Position numbers and translations under genes: made by a program
Notes under the pieces: model-generated
Databases searched by the model: none
Told to the model about the DNA's origin: nothing
The model's input: only the letters and a program-made list of their open reading frames with translations
Part shown: one piece after another, positions 5,673-8,056 of the stretch
Layout: each line of letters opens with the position of its first letter
Position numbering within the stretch: position 1 is the first letter of the stretch
Assembly (NCBI GenBank): GCA_002508425.1
Contig: DAKU01000118.1
Span: 1 to 8,056, forward strand
Length of the DNA: 8,056 bases
Source: Methanosarcinaceae archaeon UBA470
Lineage (GTDB): Archaea; Halobacteriota; Methanosarcinia; Methanosarcinales; Methanosarcinaceae
Reading direction: 5' to 3'

Positions 5673-6824
5673 ATGGAAATTGGACTGGTGATACATGGTC
5701 CGGAAATAGTTGATTCGGGACAGGCCAAGAAGATAATTGAGATCTTGAGCACAAAAGGAACGGTTACATCTATGATCGCAGGCACGATGGGTAAAACTGC
5801 CGTGATCGACGCGCATCTGGAAAATACAATTGACATTAATCGGAATCTTAAGCCAAGTGATTGCATTGAAGAATGTATCAATACAGATGATGTAATATAT
5901 CTGCTAAACCACGGAAAGAACCTGGAAACAGGAATAGCATTTGCAGGAATGGTCATTTCTCACCTTAAAAGGAAAGATGAAAAACCCATAGTGCACATCG
6001 AAAGGCCAGGCAGCCCGGATGGTGCTGTTATCCCCTGGAACGAACTTGCCCAGAAATATGCAAATACCATTGCCAATGAGCTGGGCTTATCCATAATACT
6101 AGCTTCAGAGCAAGAAAAAGAAATCCTCTTGGAGAGCGAAGGAGAACGCGTTGTACGACATCTTACCGGGGTACAGCCTGGGGAGAAAATACTTGTCAAT
6201 GGTATAGTAGTGGGATCTGCAACCTCTTTTGAAGTTAGCATAATTACAGAGAACGGCTATATCACTCAGATTAAAGGAGGGACTCTGAAGGAACATGGCG
6301 TGGAAAAACTGCATAATTACGAGCATCTTGTTCCTATCGATCTGAAAAGTGCATGGGTTAAAAGTGGTAGGTTGCGCTCTGATAATTTTAAAGCGCGTAC
6401 ACTAAAAACATGTGAACTTAATGCCCTCGCAAACAAAGAAAACAGGATTAATAGGCGGGGAATACGTGCAGTTATAGTTGACCACGCGGCAGAAAAAGTA
6501 TTCGACATCGTACCTGGTGCAGATATTGCCGTAACCGTAGGAGACGATACAACCATCCTTGCAGCAGATATACTGTATAGGCTAGGCATACCGATCATTG
6601 GAATAACAGATGGAGATTCAGATGGCGTATCTCATCGAACACATATATTTCCAGGTTCAACAATTCTTAGATTAATACCAGATAGCGATGACGTTATAGG
6701 TAGGAAAATACTTGCAAACGTGTTCATGAATAAAAAGAACATGAACTTCGCAAGCCTAGATGAGCTGAAAGCTATGATCATACAACAGGCAAATGATGCC
6801 ATAAAATATATAAAGGAATATTAA
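5673..6824 (+). CDS. DUF2117 domain protein of methanogens
   Basis: A 383-residue soluble protein that I recognise as a DUF2117 family member; its biochemical function is unknown to me. The N-terminal part has GLVIHGPEIVDSGQAKKI (4-21), AGTMGKTAVIDAHLE (36-50), LLNHGKNLETGIAFAG (77-92) and HIERPGSPDGAVIPW (108-122). The middle (about 155-215) looks like a small beta-rich insert (GEKILVNGIVVGSATSFEVS). The C-terminal part has GIRAVIVDHAAEK, then GADIAVTVGDDTTILAADIL and the acidic ITDGDSDGVSHRTHIFPG (311-328). The glycine- and aspartate-rich patches suggest a nucleotide or metal site, but that is inference. The ATG at 5673 is chosen because the family begins with this MxIGLVIHGPEI pattern; there is no Shine-Dalgarno, in line with a leaderless start. 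The end carries an imperfect stop-spanning hairpin (6814-6831). Confidence 0.85.
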   Translation: MEIGLVIHGPEIVDSGQAKKIIEILSTKGTVTSMIAGTMGKTAVIDAHLENTIDINRNLKPSDCIEECINTDDVIYLLNHGKNLETGIAFAGMVISHLKRKDEKPIVHIERPGSPDGAVIPWNELAQKYANTIANELGLSIILASEQEKEILLESEGERVVRHLTGVQPGEKILVNGIVVGSATSFEVSIITENGYITQIKGGTLKEHGVEKLHNYEHLVPIDLKSAWVKSGRLRSDNFKARTLKTCELNALANKENRINRRGIRAVIVDHAAEKVFDIVPGADIAVTVGDDTTILAADILYRLGIPIIGITDGDSDGVSHRTHIFPGSTILRLIPDSDDVIGRKILANVFMNKKNMNFASLDELKAMIIQQANDAIKYIKEY

Positions 6825-6850
6825 ATATCCTGTCCTTCAGAAAGTCCGGC

Positions 6851-6870
6851 TATAAAAGTTTAAATATAAT
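6851..6870 (+). promoter_or_regulatory. TATA region of the winged-helix regulator gene
   Basis: TATAAAAGTT (6851-6860) overlaps TTTAAATATAAT (6859-6870). A start roughly 25 nt downstream lies near 6880-6895, giving a leader of about 40-55 nt. Confidence 0.6.
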
Positions 6871-6891
6871 AATGTGCATAGTATAGCTTAG

Positions 6892-6907
6892 ATCTCACGG
6901 AAGAGAT
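6892..6907 (+). promoter_or_regulatory. Candidate operator before the regulator gene
   Basis: ATCTC-ACGGAA-GAGAT is a 5-bp inverted repeat with a 6-nt spacer, close to the predicted transcription start. A position like this suits self-repression by the encoded winged-helix protein, but a 5-bp repeat is short and may be chance. Confidence 0.25.
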
Positions 6908-6920
6908 TGAAACATAGAAT

Positions 6921-6926
6921 AAGGGG
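6921..6926 (+). promoter_or_regulatory. Ribosome binding site fixing the regulator start
   Basis: AAGGGG, 7 nt before the ATG at 6934. It favours this ATG over the in-frame TTG at 6907. Confidence 0.55.
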
Positions 6927-6933
6927 TTATTTT

Positions 6934-7317
6934 ATGAAGGACTTTGAAGTAAAAATATTGGATGATACCGACTATCGGTTCATAGATGCACTGAAGAACC
7001 TGGGAATGTCAAGGAATGTTGCTACAACCCTTACATATCTTTCAAATGTAAGAGAAGCTTCATCCCAGGAGATAGAAATGAGTACTGGCCTAAGACAGCC
7101 TGAAGTAAGTGTGGCAATGAGGCAGATGCGTGAAAAGCACTGGATCAGCGTCCACAATAAGAAGGCTGTTGGAAAGGGCAGGCCAACAAAGATCTATACC
7201 CTCAATGCTCCTATCGAAGAGATAATAAAGCACTACGAGGAAAAGATCATAGAAGACACAAAGACTACAATGATTGCAATAAAGAAGTTGAAGACAATTA
7301 GCAAAGGTATGGAGTAA
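6934..7317 (+). CDS. Small winged-helix transcriptional regulator (TrmB/ArsR-like)
   Basis: A 127-residue DNA-binding protein. The core is a winged helix: VATTLTYLSNVREASSQEI (29-47), the helix-turn-helix with recognition helix near LRQPEVSVAMRQMREKHW (53-70), and a wing containing GKGRPTKIYTL (80-90). The C-terminal tail (91-127, PIEEIIKHYEEKIIEDTKT...) is charged and helical, probably a dimerising coiled coil; no ligand or metal-binding domain is present. The GRPTKIY wing is typical of archaeal TrmB/MarR/ArsR-like regulators. Targets are unknown. It is transcribed alone, from its own TATA box and with its own terminator, so the neighbours do not reveal its job, although autoregulation is plausible. 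The start at 6934 has AAGGGG 7 nt upstream; a TTG at 6907 would add nine residues. The exact family label is uncertain. Confidence 0.85.
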   Translation: MKDFEVKILDDTDYRFIDALKNLGMSRNVATTLTYLSNVREASSQEIEMSTGLRQPEVSVAMRQMREKHWISVHNKKAVGKGRPTKIYTLNAPIEEIIKHYEEKIIEDTKTTMIAIKKLKTISKGME

Positions 7318-7347
7318 ACTCCATTCTTTGCAGTAAATAATTTTTTT
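7309..7347 (+). terminator. Terminator of the regulator gene
   Basis: ATGGAGT-AA-ACTCCAT (7309-7324) is a perfect 7-bp inverted repeat that contains the TAA stop codon, followed by a run of seven T at 7341-7347. The T-run is 16 nt beyond the stem, so it may act on its own. Confidence 0.55.
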
Positions 7348-7353
7348 ACTCTT

Positions 7354-7403
7354 ACTATCCAAGTTTGATAGTTCCATTTTTGGCTGTATAGAATTTGATA
7401 GTT
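7354..7403 (+). repeat. Three copies of ACTATC/GATAGT in intergenic DNA
   Basis: ACTATC (7354-7359) is inverted against GATAGT (7367-7372), and the 10-mer TTTGATAGTT recurs at 7364-7373 and 7394-7403, a 30-bp period (about three helical turns). TTTTTACTC also recurs at 7342-7350 and 7402-7410. This could be a protein-binding array; no gene start lies close downstream. Confidence 0.35.
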
Positions 7404-7447
7404 TTTACTCACAATTTAATTTCTGCTAACTTATGTTATGAATCAAA

Positions 7448-7541
7448 TATTATCTGCGAGATAATAACTGATTTTCTGGTTGAAAATTCAATAAACTGAG
7501 CTCATTAACAGGCTCTCAAAATAATATAGTTGCCAGAAAAT
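7448..7541. other. Intergenic region with nested inverted repeats
   Basis: TATTATCT-GCG-AGATAATA (7448-7466) is a perfect 8-bp hairpin. Directly after it, ATTTTCTGG (7471-7479) pairs with CCAGAAAAT (7533-7541), a 9-bp stem enclosing 53 nt that contains a small GAGC/GCTC stem (7498-7515). It might be a structured RNA. No ORF of note crosses it. The rest of 7318-7717 holds only the repeats and terminators listed separately. Confidence 0.3.
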
Positions 7542-7594
7542 TCTTACTAAAAGTCGCACGGTTTTATTAAAGGAAACGATATTCAGTTGCTCTT

Positions 7595-7612
7595 GCAGAG
7601 AATAAAAAATAT
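7595..7612 (+). repeat. Intergenic short repeat, copy B
   Basis: GCAGAGAATAAAAAATAT, a 17-of-18 match to 4700-4717. Confidence 0.35.
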
Positions 7613-7644
7613 AACACTCTGAAAGATAAAAGAAAATTCAGAGT
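7603..7644 (-). terminator. Second hairpin/T-run beyond the disaggregatase-related gene
   Basis: ACTCTGAA (7616-7623) and TTCAGAGT (7637-7644) make a perfect 8-bp stem with a 13-nt loop. Read on the minus strand it is followed by ATATTTTTTATT. It may act as a backup terminator for the minus-strand gene. Confidence 0.45.
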
Positions 7645-7645
7645 A

Positions 7646-7677
7646 AAAATAATTTGATCGAACTTTTCGCTCAAATT
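7646..7677 (-). terminator. Terminator of the disaggregatase-related gene
   Basis: AATTTGA-T-CGAA-CTT-TTCG-C-TCAAATT (7651-7677) is an 11-bp stem with one T/C mismatch, 40 nt past the minus-strand stop codon. On the minus strand it is followed by ATTATTTTTAC. On the plus strand a weaker T5 follows at 7692-7696, so it could work in both directions. Confidence 0.6.
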
Positions 7678-7717
7678 TGTAAATTAATCTCTTTTTGATT
7701 ATTCATACTTTCTCTTG

Positions 7718-8056
7718 TCACCGAGTTATAGTCAGTTTCGGCCTCATGGCAGGATCTGGGTAGTCCAAGCTGTAGAAGGCAATGTAATTGCCGCTCTCCG
7801 TTCTTGCCTTGAGGAAGAAACCAGTGTTCTCATAATCACCTCTTATATACGCCTGCACAAGGTCAGTAACATCAAACTCATAGTACTTGTTATCAGGTGA
7901 CATTCCCTTCGGGAAAGTCACAGTGGCATATGGTACACTACCCTGAGGATCACCGTTCTTATCGAACCAATCTCCACCTGCTGCGGTCCACAGCTTACCA
8001 GATGCAAGGTTGTTCCAGCTAACATACTTTGTATCCCACTCAACTGCTGGCCTATA
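7718..8056 (-). CDS. Disaggregatase-related (DNRLRE/CBM96-like) repeat protein, C-terminal part
   Basis: The minus-strand frame is open from the right edge (8056) to the TGA at 7718-7720, giving 112 visible residues; the start lies outside the window. Reading begins YRPAVEWDTKYVSWNNLASG, continues with AAGGDWFDKNGDPQGSVPYA and KYYEFDVTDLVQAYIRGDYE, and ends DPAMRPKLTITR. This pattern (VSWNN, GGDWFDKNG, YEFDVTDLVQ, NTGFFLKARTE, MRPKL) is that of the repeat found in Methanosarcina disaggregatase-like and other surface proteins, related to the DNRLRE domain now classed as a carbohydrate-binding module. It is a beta-sandwich thought to bind cell-surface polysaccharide. The protein is presumably exported, with signal peptide and catalytic or anchor domains upstream of the window. 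The frame ends right after the repeat, so the repeat is C-terminal. Confidence 0.85.
   Translation of the reverse strand, partial: YRPAVEWDTKYVSWNNLASGKLWTAAGGDWFDKNGDPQGSVPYATVTFPKGMSPDNKYYEFDVTDLVQAYIRGDYENTGFFLKARTESGNYIAFYSLDYPDPAMRPKLTITR

Noticed and set aside
7715..7900. Plus-strand 61-codon frame at the right end
   Set aside because: It lies opposite the clearly recognisable disaggregatase-related repeat on the minus strand.
1..8056. CRISPR array, tRNA, rRNA, insertion sequence or defence system
   Set aside because: No regularly spaced repeats, no tRNA-like cloverleaf noticed, no transposase or nuclease-type gene. The genes read as ordinary chromosomal methanogen genes.

Overview
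The window looks like a chromosomal piece of a methanogenic archaeon, most likely a member of the Methanosarcinaceae (genus not resolved). The evidence is a DUF2117 protein (a family I know from methanogens), a C-terminal repeat of the Methanosarcina 'disaggregatase-related' type, archaeal TATA-like promoters including one that predicts a leaderless mRNA, AT-rich intergenic DNA, and no bacterial-type promoters. No tRNA, rRNA, CRISPR array or transposase was seen.

Layout. Positions 1-789 hold the 3' part of a class I SAM-dependent methyltransferase gene whose start lies outside the window. Positions 1037-2742 and 2915-4629 are two tandem paralogous transport modules. Each is a 40-residue single-pass membrane protein gene overlapping by one base (TAATG) with a ~530-residue sodium:solute symporter (SSS) gene. 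Each module has its own upstream region and ends in a hairpin plus T-run. Positions 4630-4902 are intergenic, with a possible structured RNA or a doubtful 45-codon ORF. A UPF0173 metallo-beta-lactamase-fold hydrolase (4903-5595, minus) and a DUF2117 protein (5673-6824, plus) diverge from one short shared promoter region. A small winged-helix regulator follows at 6934-7317. Positions 7318-7717 are non-coding, with hairpins, short repeats and two converging terminators. The minus strand at 7718-8056 encodes the C-terminus of a secreted/surface-type disaggregatase-related (DNRLRE/CBM96-like) protein that runs off the right edge.

The main point of interest is the duplicated small-protein/symporter module. 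Both copies keep the same one-base overlap, the same Shine-Dalgarno spacing, and an upstream element (TCGAAAGGTTAA, 11 nt, TGCTAAC) with identical internal spacing. The second copy adds a strong two-part hairpin between that element and the ribosome binding site. This suggests two membrane transporters that each need a dedicated 40-residue partner made in coupled fashion, and that share a control signal while differing in leader structure. The transported substrate cannot be read from the sequence. A second recurring theme is inverted repeats that span the stop codons of several genes.
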